Positions 8,019 to 17,568 of a stretch of DNA of 64,000 nt are shown one piece after another. The position numbers and the translations under genes are program-made. Source of the DNA: an uncultured Sphingorhabdus sp. (GTDB taxonomy: Bacteria > Pseudomonadota > Alphaproteobacteria > Sphingomonadales > Sphingomonadaceae); assembly GCA_937873665.1 (NCBI GenBank), contig CALMYW010000394.1, positions 744,001 through 808,000 on the forward strand. The letters run 5' to 3'. Positions within the stretch are counted from its first letter, which is position 1; the number at the start of each line of letters is the position of its first letter. Under the pieces are notes generated by a model, which worked only from the letters and a program-made list of their open reading frames with translations, searched no databases and had not been told where the DNA came from.

Positions 8019-10736
8019 TTGACGATGACGCTGCACCGCAGCAATTCTGCAGCGATGAACCGCACCGCGCCGCAACCTATCCAGCAAAACCCGGACATCC
8101 GCTTTCTCGGCAAGATGCTGGGCGATGTCATTCGCGCTTATGGTGGTGAAAAGCTATTCCGGCAGACCGAATATATCCGTGCAGCAAGCGTGGACCGGCA
8201 CCGCGGCGTCGAAGGCGCGGTCGATACCGGACTGGAAGCATTGAACCTTGATGACACCATCGCCTTTGTCCGCGGCTTCATGCTTTTTTCGTTGCTCGCC
8301 AATCTGGCCGAGGATCGCCAGTCCAACTTGCAGGAGGGCGGGTCAACGCTGGCAGAGGCTGTCGAGCGGCTGCGGGCCGAGGGCATCAGCGCTGAACAGG
8401 TCGGAGAACTGTTAGGTCAGAGCCTAATTGTTCCCGTGCTCACCGCGCACCCGACCGAGGTGCGGCGCAAGAGCATGATCGATCACAAGAACCGGATCGC
8501 CGCGCTGATGCGCCTGCGCGACAACGGGCAGGATGTGACCGAATCGGGCGACCGGATCGACGAAGCCATTTACCGCCAGATTGCGCTCCTGTGGCAGACG
8601 CGCCCGTTGCGCCGCGAAAAACTGGTCGTCGCCGACGAGATTGAAAATGCCCGCGCCTATATGGAAGATGTCTTCCTCGTCGCGCTGCCCAAGCTTTATG
8701 CGCGCTGGGAGCGCGATCTGGGAACCCGTCCACCTTCCTTTTTGCGCCTCGGTAGCTGGATCGGGGGAGACCGCGATGGAAACCCGTTCGTCAACGCCCA
8801 GACGCTCGACACCGCGTTGTCGCGTGGGGCCGCAACCGTTTTGGGCCATTATCTCGAATGCGTCCACCATCTGGGGGCTGAAATCTCGATCTCATCGGAA
8901 TTGGCGCATGTCCCGCAAGCCGTACTCGATCTGGCAGAGAAGAGCGGCGATCTGGCCTCCAGTCGCGCGGACGAACCCTATCGCCGCGCCCTGTCTGGCG
9001 TCTACGCGCGGCTGGCGGCAACCTACACCCGGATAGTCGGTGAAACGCCGCCACGGCCTTCGCGGCTGGAAGGCGAGCCCTATTCGTCCCCGGACAGCTT
9101 CCGCCGTGACCTTGTCGCCATTGCTTCAGCGCTGGCCTCCGAAGGAAAAGGCGCGCTTTCCAGTGGCGGCGCATTGGGACGGCTGATCCGTTCCGTCGAA
9201 ACATTCGGGTTCCACCTCGCTACGCTGGATCTGCGCCAGAACAGTGATGTGCATGAACGGGTGGTGGCCGAACTGCTGCGCGAAGCAGGGGTTGAGCCAG
9301 CCTATCTTCAACTTGACGAAGACGCGCGTGTCGCCCTGCTAACACAGGAGCTGGCACATAATCGCCCGCTTGGCGGAGCCGCGACAGCGCTGGGCGAGGA
9401 GGCCAATAGCGAACTCGCCATTCTCCACGCGGCGGCGCATGCGCACGAGATTTTCGGGCAAGCTGCCATCACCACCTATATTATCAGCAAGACAACCAGC
9501 CTGTCCGACATGCTTGAAGTCTATGTGTTGCTGAAAGAGGCAGGCCTCTATCGGATCGACGCAAACGACGCGGCCGACGCACCGATCATGGTCGTGCCGC
9601 TGTTCGAAACCATCGGCGACCTTGAGGCTGCTCCCGCCATCATGACGGCTTTTTTCGAACTACCCGCAATGAAATCGCTGGCGAATGCGCGCGGGCATCA
9701 GGAAGTGATGATCGGCTATTCGGATTCGAACAAGGATGGCGGCTATCTCACATCGACCTGGGGGCTAAATCAGGCCTCACTGGCGCTCGCCCCCGTATTT
9801 GAGGCGGCGGGCGTAACCATGCAGCTTTTCCATGGCCGCGGCGGGGCGGTCGGGCGTGGAGGCGGTTCGGCTTTTGGTGCAATCCAGGCGCAGCCGCACG
9901 GCACCGTCAACGGCCGTATCCGCATCACCGAGCAGGGCGAAGTCATCGCCGCCAAATATGGCACGGTAGATAATGCGGTAGCCAATCTGGAAACCATCGC
10001 GTCGGCCACATTGCTCGCATCGCTAGAGCCCGATCCGGTGCCGCGCGCAGAAGCGGACCGATTCTCAGCGGCAATGGACCAATTGTCGGCCAGCGCCTTC
10101 GCCGCCTATCGCGGGCTGGTATATGAGACGGACGGTTTCACCACTTTCTTCCGGCAGATGACACCCATCTCCGAAATCGCGACACTGAAGATCGGATCGC
10201 GTCCTTCGAGCCGGACCAAGAGCGACCGGATCGAAGATTTGCGCGCCATTCCCTGGGTGTTCAGTTGGGCGCAGGCCCGCGTGATGCTACCGGGTTGGTA
10301 TGGCGCCGGACAAGCGCTGGCTGATTTCGAAGATAAAGGGCTGCTACGCGCGATGGCGCAGAGCTGGCCCTTCTTCCAAACCATCCTCGCCAATATGGAA
10401 ATGGTGCTCGCCAAATCCGACATGGAAATTGCCGCGCACTATGCCACGCTGGTTGAGGACAAAGCGCGTTCCGAACGGCTATTTGGCGAAATACGTTCGG
10501 GCTGGAATTCGGCGCATGACAGCCTGCTCGACGCCACCGCGCAATCTGCACTGCTCGAAGCCAGCCCGTCGCTCAACAACTCGATCCGGCTGCGCATGCC
10601 CTATATCGAGCCACTCAATCACCTTCAGATCGAACTGATGAAGCGGCACCGTTCCGGCGAAGAAGACCCCCGCATTGCAGAGGGCATTCAGCTGACGATC
10701 AACGCAGTGGCGACAGCGCTCCGAAACAGCGGCTAA
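8019..10736 (+). CDS. ppc: Phosphoenolpyruvate carboxylase
   Basis: About 900 residues, normal for bacterial PEPC. It carboxylates PEP with bicarbonate to oxaloacetate, replenishing the TCA cycle. VLTAHPTEVRRKS holds the catalytic His; GYSDSNKDGGY and FHGRGGAVGRGGG are the PEP-site signatures; the protein ends in RNSG, preserving the C-terminal Gly. The true start may be the ATG at 8055 (MNRTAPQ); upstream codons lack homology. Confidence 0.96.
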   Translation: MTMTLHRSNSAAMNRTAPQPIQQNPDIRFLGKMLGDVIRAYGGEKLFRQTEYIRAASVDRHRGVEGAVDTGLEALNLDDTIAFVRGFMLFSLLANLAEDRQSNLQEGGSTLAEAVERLRAEGISAEQVGELLGQSLIVPVLTAHPTEVRRKSMIDHKNRIAALMRLRDNGQDVTESGDRIDEAIYRQIALLWQTRPLRREKLVVADEIENARAYMEDVFLVALPKLYARWERDLGTRPPSFLRLGSWIGGDRDGNPFVNAQTLDTALSRGAATVLGHYLECVHHLGAEISISSELAHVPQAVLDLAEKSGDLASSRADEPYRRALSGVYARLAATYTRIVGETPPRPSRLEGEPYSSPDSFRRDLVAIASALASEGKGALSSGGALGRLIRSVETFGFHLATLDLRQNSDVHERVVAELLREAGVEPAYLQLDEDARVALLTQELAHNRPLGGAATALGEEANSELAILHAAAHAHEIFGQAAITTYIISKTTSLSDMLEVYVLLKEAGLYRIDANDAADAPIMVVPLFETIGDLEAAPAIMTAFFELPAMKSLANARGHQEVMIGYSDSNKDGGYLTSTWGLNQASLALAPVFEAAGVTMQLFHGRGGAVGRGGGSAFGAIQAQPHGTVNGRIRITEQGEVIAAKYGTVDNAVANLETIASATLLASLEPDPVPRAEADRFSAAMDQLSASAFAAYRGLVYETDGFTTFFRQMTPISEIATLKIGSRPSSRTKSDRIEDLRAIPWVFSWAQARVMLPGWYGAGQALADFEDKGLLRAMAQSWPFFQTILANMEMVLAKSDMEIAAHYATLVEDKARSERLFGEIRSGWNSAHDSLLDATAQSALLEASPSLNNSIRLRMPYIEPLNHLQIELMKRHRSGEEDPRIAEGIQLTINAVATALRNSG

Positions 10737-10846
10737 GGTCCGACTTCGATAAACGCGCATCGCTATTCGACTAGCGGAGAAATTGCGTATTCTTATCCTG
10801 CCTGTGGCTGTTAAAGCTCCCACAATCAAATTTCCGGAGCTTTGTC

Positions 10847-12676
10847 ATGCGCGTCACAAGAACAGCCCTTTCCGCTATAGCTATTGCCGTTGCCACCTTG
10901 GGTATCAGCACAGCTGTTTATGCCCAAACCACCGCTTCACCCACAGCCGAAGTTGACCAGAATGCAGCCATCATGGCGTTCTTTGACGAAGTCGATGCGG
11001 AGCAACTGGCCCGCTCCCCTCTCAGCAAATCCTATCGCGGCATCAAGGACAGCGATTATGGCAAGTGGGACGACGGCTCCGAAGCGGCCGAAGCGCGCGC
11101 TATGGAGGCAGAGAGATCTGCGCTGAAAGAAATGCGGGCCCGTTTTGATCCGGCCAAGCTATCACCCGAAAATCAGCTGTCCTATCGTCTGTTCGAAAAG
11201 CGCGCCGCCCGCAGCGAAGCAGCGTATAAATATAATGATTACGGCTATATCTTTGACCAGATGAACGGCGCGCAGAGCCAGATTCCTGCATTCCTGATCA
11301 ACATACACCGCATCGACAGCAAATCGGATGCACGCGCCTATATCAACCGCCTCTATGGCATCGGCCCCGTCGTGAACGAAGCCATCAGCCAGGCAAAGTC
11401 GCGCGCAGCCAAGGGCATCATGCCGCCCAAATGGGTCTATCCCTATGTTATCAGCGACGCCCGCAATGTGATCACTGGCGCCCCCTTTGGCGACGGCGCC
11501 GACGCGCCGCTATTTGCGGATTTCAAGAGCAAGGTTGCCAAGCTGGCGATCAGCCAGACCGAAAAGGACCTGCTGATCGCCGACGCTGCGCAAGCGCTGA
11601 CCACGTCAGTGAAGCCCGCTTATGAAGCACTGATCGCCGAAATGACCGCGCAGGAGAAAGTCGCCGGTACCGATGATGGCATCTGGCGGTTCAAGGATGG
11701 CGCTGGCTATTACGCGCAGCTACTCGGCAACTACACCACTACCGACATGACGGCGGACCAGATCCACAATCTGGGCCTCGCGCAGGTCGCGCGCATCCAT
11801 AAGGAGATGCAGGTGGTGCAGAAGAAGATGGGCGTGAAGGGCGACCTCAAGACCTTTTTCAACTATATGCGCACCGAACCCAAATTCTACGCACCCGATG
11901 GCGAAGAGGGCCGTGCGCTGTATCTGGCAGAGACGCAAAAGGCTTATGATGCGATCAAGCCACTGTTGCCCAAATGGTTCGGTGTGCTGCCGCAAGCGCC
12001 TTTGGTCGTGAAACCAGTCGAGGCGTTCCGCGAGAAATCGGCTGGGAAGGCGTTTTACCAGCGTCCCGCACCCGATGGCTCACGCCCCGGCACCTATTAT
12101 GCCAATCTCTACAAAATGTCGGACATGCCGCTGACCGAGGTTGAGGCGCTGTTCTACCATGAAGGTGTTCCCGGCCACCATTTGCAACTCGCAATCCAGA
12201 CCGAGCTCAAAGACGTTCCGGCATTCCGGAAATTTGGCGGCGTGACCGCCTATAGCGAAGGCTGGGGGCTTTATTCGGAGAAACTCGCCAAGGATATGGG
12301 GCTCTACACCGATCCGGCGCGCGATTTCGGCAGGCTGCAGCTCGAACTGCATCGGGCAATCCGCCTCGTCGTCGATTCAGGTATCCACCACAAGCGTTGG
12401 ACGCGCGAACAGGCGATCAAATATGTCGAAGAAAACTCGGCTGACGCCCCGGGCGGGATTGTGAAAGCGATCGAGCGCTACATCATCTATCCGGGGCAGG
12501 CGACCGCTTATATGGTCGGCCGCCTGAAGATCAGCGAACTGCGCGACAAGGCGCAAAAGGCGCTGGGCAAGAAGTTCGATGTGCGCGGGTTCCACGATAC
12601 CGTGCTCAAGTCAGGCCCGGTGCCGCTTGATGTCCTTGAAGAACAGGTCGACGCCTGGATCGCTTCGCAGAAATAG
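10847..12676 (+). CDS. DUF885-family secreted metallopeptidase-like protein
   Basis: 609 residues with a signal peptide ending near residue 26 (AVYAQ). The protein matches the DUF885 family, all-helical proteins regarded as zinc-peptidase-like. HEGVPGHHLQLA, near residue 440, holds the HExxxGHH-type motif expected to bind metal, and SEGWGLYSEKLAKDMG follows as in related enzymes. It probably acts in the periplasm on peptides. The gene is monocistronic, with family A repeat copy 2 just after its stop. Confidence 0.85.
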   Translation: MRVTRTALSAIAIAVATLGISTAVYAQTTASPTAEVDQNAAIMAFFDEVDAEQLARSPLSKSYRGIKDSDYGKWDDGSEAAEARAMEAERSALKEMRARFDPAKLSPENQLSYRLFEKRAARSEAAYKYNDYGYIFDQMNGAQSQIPAFLINIHRIDSKSDARAYINRLYGIGPVVNEAISQAKSRAAKGIMPPKWVYPYVISDARNVITGAPFGDGADAPLFADFKSKVAKLAISQTEKDLLIADAAQALTTSVKPAYEALIAEMTAQEKVAGTDDGIWRFKDGAGYYAQLLGNYTTTDMTADQIHNLGLAQVARIHKEMQVVQKKMGVKGDLKTFFNYMRTEPKFYAPDGEEGRALYLAETQKAYDAIKPLLPKWFGVLPQAPLVVKPVEAFREKSAGKAFYQRPAPDGSRPGTYYANLYKMSDMPLTEVEALFYHEGVPGHHLQLAIQTELKDVPAFRKFGGVTAYSEGWGLYSEKLAKDMGLYTDPARDFGRLQLELHRAIRLVVDSGIHHKRWTREQAIKYVEENSADAPGGIVKAIERYIIYPGQATAYMVGRLKISELRDKAQKALGKKFDVRGFHDTVLKSGPVPLDVLEEQVDAWIASQK

Positions 12677-12698
12677 ATGTTAACGGGTTAAAACATTA

Positions 12699-12780
12699 CC
12701 GCAGCCCTGAGCTTGTCGAAGGGCGTTTCTCAGCCCTTGCGCAAACCTCTAGGCGCCCTTCGACAGGCTCAGGGCTACGG
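12699..12780. repeat. Palindromic repeat, family A, copy 2
   Basis: The arms at 12699-12723 and 12756-12780 repeat the CCTGAGC-TGTCGAAGG core of copy 1 in inverted orientation. It lies between the convergent DUF885 and P450 genes, where it could act as a bidirectional RNA hairpin. Confidence 0.8.
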
Positions 12781-12800
12781 TATTGTATATGTATCGTGCT

Positions 12801-14168
12801 CTAAAGCGGAACCATCCGCACCCGGAGCCCATCCTTGGGCTTCGGGATCGGCCAGGCCTGCCAAGCCGGATCATAGCCATCGGCCACCTCCACCCGAACC
12901 TGCGTCAGCAAATGGTGCATGAACAACTTCATCTGCATATAGGCAAAGTGCAGGCCAAGGCACATATGCGCGCCGCCGCCAAAGGGAACCCAGGCATATT
13001 TGTGCCGACCCTTTGAATTTTCGGGCGTGAAGCGCATTGGATCGAAGGCAGCCGGGTTTTCCCAATATTCGGGCATCATATGGGTGACCGTCGGATTGAT
13101 GCTGACGGTCGTTCCCTTGGGGATGGTGTAGCCCATGAATTCGAAATCCTTGAGCGCACGACGCGGGATCGAGGGCACTGGCGGGATCATCCGCAGCGAT
13201 TCCTTGAAGGCATATTCGGTCAGTTCAAACGCATCGAGCTGATCGGGCGAAATCGCGCTTCCGGCAGGAGCGATCGACAGGCATTCGGCGCGCACCTTTT
13301 CCTGCCACTCGGGATGCTTGGCGAGCAGCCAGATCATCGAGGTGACCGATGAGGTGATCGTGTCATGCGCCGCCATCATCAGGAAGTTCATATGGTCGAT
13401 GATCTCGCCATCGGTCATATATTGCCCATCGTCGCGGGTGGCGCGACAGAACTGGCTGAACATATCCTGCCGGTTGGGGTTGCGGCGGCGTTCTTCAATC
13501 TGCGGACCGAAATAGTTGATGAGATAGTTTCGCCCGGCAACGCCGCGGCCCATTTGCGTGAACGGCAACGGTCGGCGGATCGGCGTGATCGATGCCGCAA
13601 CCATGTCGACAAAGGCCTTGTTGATCCGGTCTGCCTCTGGCCCCAATGGCACGCCAAGGAAGGCGTCGGCGGCAACATCGAGAGTCAATTGCTTGATCGC
13701 CGGATAGAAGAGCATGTCGCCGCGCCACTTCGGCAGTTGCTCTGCAAAGATGCGGTTCATGTCGGCGACATAGCCGCGCATCGGCTCCGGCTTGAACGCG
13801 ATACCCAAGGCACGGCGATCCATGCGGTGATGGTCAAAATCCATCAGCATCAGACCGCGCGGGAACAGCAGGTTAAGAACCGGCCCCCAGCCTTGCTCCG
13901 ACGAAAACAGCTTCTCGCGATCGAAAAGCATCAACTCGTTCGCCTCTGCCCCGATCAGCGAAAGGTTGACCGCACCAAAGGCACTCGACCGGTACACCTT
14001 GCCATATTTGCCGATCATGTAATTGATGAAGGCCGGCGGATCGCGCAGGATGCGGAAGGCGTTACCAATGAACGGCAAGCCATTCTCTCCCGGAATATGA
14101 TCCAACGCTTCCGGTTTCGCGCGGGGCGTCCAGTGGGGATTAGCGGCTTCGCTGCTGGCAAGGGCCAT
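12801..14168 (-). CDS. Cytochrome P450
   Basis: 455 residues from the ATG at 14168 (GGAGA upstream). A soluble bacterial haem monooxygenase. The heme loop reads FGGGAHMCLG with ligand C403; the K-helix ExxR is E323-R326; the I-helix oxygen site is AAHDT at 266-270. IPGENGLPFIGNAFRIL at the N-terminus resembles eukaryote-like (CYP51/CYP120-type) P450s more than CYP153. The substrate is unknown, perhaps a sterol or terpenoid. It needs an electron donor; the ferredoxin at 33067 is a candidate. Confidence 0.92.
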   Translation of the reverse strand: MALASSEAANPHWTPRAKPEALDHIPGENGLPFIGNAFRILRDPPAFINYMIGKYGKVYRSSAFGAVNLSLIGAEANELMLFDREKLFSSEQGWGPVLNLLFPRGLMLMDFDHHRMDRRALGIAFKPEPMRGYVADMNRIFAEQLPKWRGDMLFYPAIKQLTLDVAADAFLGVPLGPEADRINKAFVDMVAASITPIRRPLPFTQMGRGVAGRNYLINYFGPQIEERRRNPNRQDMFSQFCRATRDDGQYMTDGEIIDHMNFLMMAAHDTITSSVTSMIWLLAKHPEWQEKVRAECLSIAPAGSAISPDQLDAFELTEYAFKESLRMIPPVPSIPRRALKDFEFMGYTIPKGTTVSINPTVTHMMPEYWENPAAFDPMRFTPENSKGRHKYAWVPFGGGAHMCLGLHFAYMQMKLFMHHLLTQVRVEVADGYDPAWQAWPIPKPKDGLRVRMVPL

Positions 14169-14396
14169 GGGAGGTCTCCGGTCTCTTTTAATTATTCGAT
14201 TAACTTGCTTACTGCCATCAGTGTTAACAAGGTGCAAGCGGGTTGCAGAAGGTGGTTACAAAGCTGAACGGCAGCCAACAGGCACATTCAGATGCAATTC
14301 AACTGACGAAGCGCATTCGCCTGCTTACGATGGACCGTGCCTGCGAATCGGCCAGCTGGGAAACAGAGCCGACGGGTACATATTGGGGTAAGTTTT

Positions 14397-15251
14397 ATGA
14401 CGGGAATGCGTGCAAAATTGGCCGCGCGGATCGCAGCACTGGGTGCGGCGACCATGGGGCTTTCAGCCTGCTATTATGATGCCGGTGTCGGCCTTGGCTA
14501 TTATGACGATGGCTATAGCTATTATGACGACGGCTATGGCTGCGATCCCTATAGCCCGTTCGACAGCTATTATGACTGCGACTATCGCGGCGGTTTCTAC
14601 AACATAGGCTATGGCGGCGGCTGGTATCAGGATTACTGGTATCCGGGCTATGGATTTTACATCTTCGACCGTGGCGGCAAACGGTACAAGATGTACGATC
14701 ATCATCGTCGCTATTGGGGCAGTAAGCGCCATGAATGGTATCGCGAACATCATGGCCGCCGTAACGGACATGAAGGGCGCGGGGGCCATGAGAATCGGCG
14801 CGACTACAATAGCAGAGCGAACGGCAACATAGGGCGGCCCGAGCAGCATGGTGGCCGGGTTGAGGGCGACCGGTCGCGCGAACGCTATCGCGATCCCAAT
14901 GCCGTAGGCAACGGACAACCCGGTATCTGGCACCGCGACCGTCGCCGTGAGGATCGCCGGGGCGATGGCCGGGGTGAACGCCGCCGGGATTGGCAACAAA
15001 GCGGGCAAGGAGCCGTCGGACAAACACCGCCGGTTGCGGCGCCCCAGAATCCGCCACCAGCACGCGGGGATAGCGGAAACTGGCGTCGTAGCGGGGATGG
15101 TGAACGGCGGAACTGGCAAGCGACCGCAGCACCCCAGACTTCGCAAGGGACCGCCACTCGCGCTGCAGCACCCCAACCGCGCACGGCGCGACCAAGCGGC
15201 GAGCGAGCGCGTATGCCCCGTAATAACGAGCGAGTTCCTCGCGAAAACTAA
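14397..15251 (+). CDS. Tyr/Asp-rich and Arg/Gly-rich lipoprotein
   Basis: 284 residues from the ATG at 14397. A signal peptide ends in the lipobox LSAC (Cys near residue 25). The mature N-terminus is a low-complexity Tyr/Asp/Gly region with repeated YYDDGY units; the middle is His/Arg-rich; the C-terminal half is a disordered Arg/Gly/Pro/Gln tail. No catalytic family is recognisable. The charge pattern (acidic-aromatic then basic) would suit a self-associating surface or peptidoglycan-binding protein, but that is inference. Confidence 0.7.
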   Translation: MTGMRAKLAARIAALGAATMGLSACYYDAGVGLGYYDDGYSYYDDGYGCDPYSPFDSYYDCDYRGGFYNIGYGGGWYQDYWYPGYGFYIFDRGGKRYKMYDHHRRYWGSKRHEWYREHHGRRNGHEGRGGHENRRDYNSRANGNIGRPEQHGGRVEGDRSRERYRDPNAVGNGQPGIWHRDRRREDRRGDGRGERRRDWQQSGQGAVGQTPPVAAPQNPPPARGDSGNWRRSGDGERRNWQATAAPQTSQGTATRAAAPQPRTARPSGERARMPRNNERVPREN

Positions 15252-15287
15252 AAAAAGCGGTCGTGCCGGGGGGCTGGCACGACCGCT
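15251..15287 (-). terminator. Rho-independent terminator for the 81-residue gene
   Basis: A perfect 12-base stem (15256-15267 with 15276-15287, core AGCGGTCGTGCC) and an 8-base loop. On the minus strand it is followed by TTTTTT, so it serves the gene at 15363-15608; lying right after the plus-strand lipoprotein stop, its hairpin may also help end that transcript. Confidence 0.8.
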
Positions 15288-15362
15288 ATGATCCAGGGAA
15301 CAGATGACGGTGCCTGCGTGGTTGGCTACCGTGGTGGACCAGATCGTCCCCGGATATCCGAA

Positions 15363-15608
15363 TTAACTTTCGCCTTCCCAGCGGCCCAGCTTCTTGCCGG
15401 TTTTGCGGGCCTCGATGGCTTCGTCCGCCACACCGGTCAGATAGTTCAGATGCGCAATCCGCGCCTGCTTACGTGCCGAAGGCGTCAGGCTGGCCATTGA
15501 CGAGACGACCGATTTTGGATCGGCATCGGTCAATCCAATCACCATCGCGAGGAATACCGAGGCAAAACCAAGCGATGTAATTGCGACCATTGCGGTGTCG
15601 GGCGACAT
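15363..15608 (-). CDS. Small single-span membrane protein
   Basis: 81 residues. One hydrophobic helix (about residues 7-26) is followed by a charged, helical C-terminal tail. Start ATG at 15608, with GGAGG upstream. It has its own terminator. No family recognised. Confidence 0.6.
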   Translation of the reverse strand: MSPDTAMVAITSLGFASVFLAMVIGLTDADPKSVVSSMASLTPSARKQARIAHLNYLTGVADEAIEARKTGKKLGRWEGES

Positions 15609-15765
15609 TATTTCCTCCTGAACAAAAGACCATTTTTTCTAGTGAAGAAACTTATCGCCATTGCTGGTTAACTTCCTGCCGCGATGCGCGGTTAAACAAA
15701 AATTAGGCACGAAAAAATGGGGCGCCCCGCAGGACGGCCCATTCCTAATAACATTTTGGCCGGAC

Positions 15766-17508
15766 TTATTCGGCAGCGATCGCCAGCTCCACGCGTTGCG
15801 GACCACGAATGAGGCCGCCGGGGTAAACACCCAGGCATTCGCCATTTTTGAAGGTCATCTGCCCCGATTTGATCGTGCAGACATAACCATCGGCCTTTTG
15901 CAGCAGGCGCTTGCCACCTGCCGGCAAATCGAAAGCCAGCCAGGGCTTGCCGAGCTTAATCTTTTCGAGATCAATGATGTTGAGGTCGGCCAGATAGCCG
16001 GGCGCCAGCACGCCACGATCTTCCAGGCCATAAAGCACGGCCGTATCGCGGCATTGTCGCTTCACGGCATTTTCAAGGCTGATCCGCTTGCCGCGCTTGC
16101 GATCGCGCACCCAATGCTGGAGCATGAAGGTCGGCGAAGCCGCATCGCAAATGGTGCCGCAATGCGCGCCGCCATCGGACAGCGAATTCACCGTATCATC
16201 CGATTCCTGCAGCGCCTCTAGGAAATCGAGATTGCCGTCGGCATAGTTCAGGATCGGGAAATAGATGAAGCCCTTGCCATCATCCTTCATCAGCAGGTCA
16301 TAGGCATATTCAACGCCCGATTTGCCCGCCGCTGCCGCACGCGCCATGATGCTGTCTTCGGCTGTCGGTTCATAATCGAAATCCGGGCCCATTTCATATT
16401 GCACCATCCAGCCGCCTGCGATGATGCGGTAAAGGTCGGCCACATCGACATCGGGGATTTCCGAAGGCGTATCGATCATCCGCTGGCGGAATTCGGGATC
16501 CTTGAGTTTCGCCAGTTGCTGTTCCCACGGCAGGGCGTCAATCTCCGCCCAGACGGGTGAGAAGCGGAACGGATGCACCGTTCCCTGCCAGGCCATGATG
16601 ATGCCATTGCCGCGCAAGGCAATCTGCGCAACGATATTGGCGCCATTGTCGTTCTGTGCGCGCATTTCGGAAATCTGCTCGTGTAGCGGCAATTCCTTGG
16701 CAATCGACTGGAGCGCCGCAAAGGTGACGGGCAGGCCGGTTTCGCGGCTGAGCGCGCCCATCCATTCAAATTCCTTCCACTCACGCTTCAGGTCGGATGC
16801 CATTTCGAACACGCCATAGCCGACGCGGCCCATGCCGCGCCCGATTTCGATCAGTTCCTCCGCAGTTGCGGTGGTGCCGGGCACCAGTTCGCCATCTATA
16901 GACTTGTGCAGGATCGTGCGCGAGGTTGAGAAGCCCAAGGCCCCTGCCCGCACGCCTTCCTCGACAATGCGCGACATTTCGGCGATATCGTCGTCGGTCG
17001 GAATCGCGCCCGGCTGTTCACGATCGCCCAGCACATACGCGCGTACTGCGCCATGCGGAACATGCGTACCAATATCGACGGTGCGCGGCATCCGCTCCAG
17101 CTCATCGAGATATTCGGGAAACGTTTCCCAGTTCCAGCTCATGCCTTCGGACAGCGCAGTACCGGGAATATCCTCGACGCCTTCCATCAGGCTGATCAGC
17201 CATTCGTGGCGGTCGGGCTTGGCAGGCGCAAAACCCACGCCGCAATTGCCCATGATGACCGTGGTCACACCATGCCAGCTTGAAGGCGCCATTTCCTGAT
17301 CCCAGGTGGCCTGGCCATCATAATGGGTGTGCACATCGACCCAGCCGGGGGCAACGATCATGCCAGTGGCATCAATCTCTTCCTTGCCGCTGCCGCTGAC
17401 CTTGCCGACCTGGCTGATCAGCCCGTTGTCGATTGCAATATCCCCTGTGAAGCGCGCTGCGCCCGTGCCGTCGACGATCGTTCCGCCGCGGATAACCATA
17501 TCATGCAT
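15766..17508 (-). CDS. D-aminoacylase-like amidohydrolase
   Basis: 580 residues from the ATG at 17508, preceded by GGAGGAG. MHDMVIRGGTIVDGTG is the opening beta-strand of the amidohydrolase superfamily; GWVDVHTHYDGQATWD carries the HxH metal pair; VTTVIMGNCGVGFAP and the C-terminal GYLADLNIIDLEKI are typical of the N-acyl-D-amino-acid deacylase group. It hydrolyses an amide or cyclic amide in the cytosol using a TIM-barrel metal centre. The exact substrate cannot be told. It is 60 bases downstream of the ICMT-like gene on the same strand. Confidence 0.88.
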   Translation of the reverse strand: MHDMVIRGGTIVDGTGAARFTGDIAIDNGLISQVGKVSGSGKEEIDATGMIVAPGWVDVHTHYDGQATWDQEMAPSSWHGVTTVIMGNCGVGFAPAKPDRHEWLISLMEGVEDIPGTALSEGMSWNWETFPEYLDELERMPRTVDIGTHVPHGAVRAYVLGDREQPGAIPTDDDIAEMSRIVEEGVRAGALGFSTSRTILHKSIDGELVPGTTATAEELIEIGRGMGRVGYGVFEMASDLKREWKEFEWMGALSRETGLPVTFAALQSIAKELPLHEQISEMRAQNDNGANIVAQIALRGNGIIMAWQGTVHPFRFSPVWAEIDALPWEQQLAKLKDPEFRQRMIDTPSEIPDVDVADLYRIIAGGWMVQYEMGPDFDYEPTAEDSIMARAAAAGKSGVEYAYDLLMKDDGKGFIYFPILNYADGNLDFLEALQESDDTVNSLSDGGAHCGTICDAASPTFMLQHWVRDRKRGKRISLENAVKRQCRDTAVLYGLEDRGVLAPGYLADLNIIDLEKIKLGKPWLAFDLPAGGKRLLQKADGYVCTIKSGQMTFKNGECLGVYPGGLIRGPQRVELAIAAE

Positions 17509-17568
17509 GGCCGACTCTCCTCCTCTAAAGTGCAAGGAGGCTATCATATTAAGCGTTCGGTTAAACCC

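Noticed and set aside
13365..14267. 300-residue plus-strand ORF across the P450
   Set aside because: Shadow frame of the P450 gene, which has all haem and I-helix motifs on the minus strand.
15639..15845. 68-residue minus-strand ORF overlapping the amidohydrolase end
   Set aside because: No RBS and no family, and it overlaps the well-supported C-terminus of the amidohydrolase.
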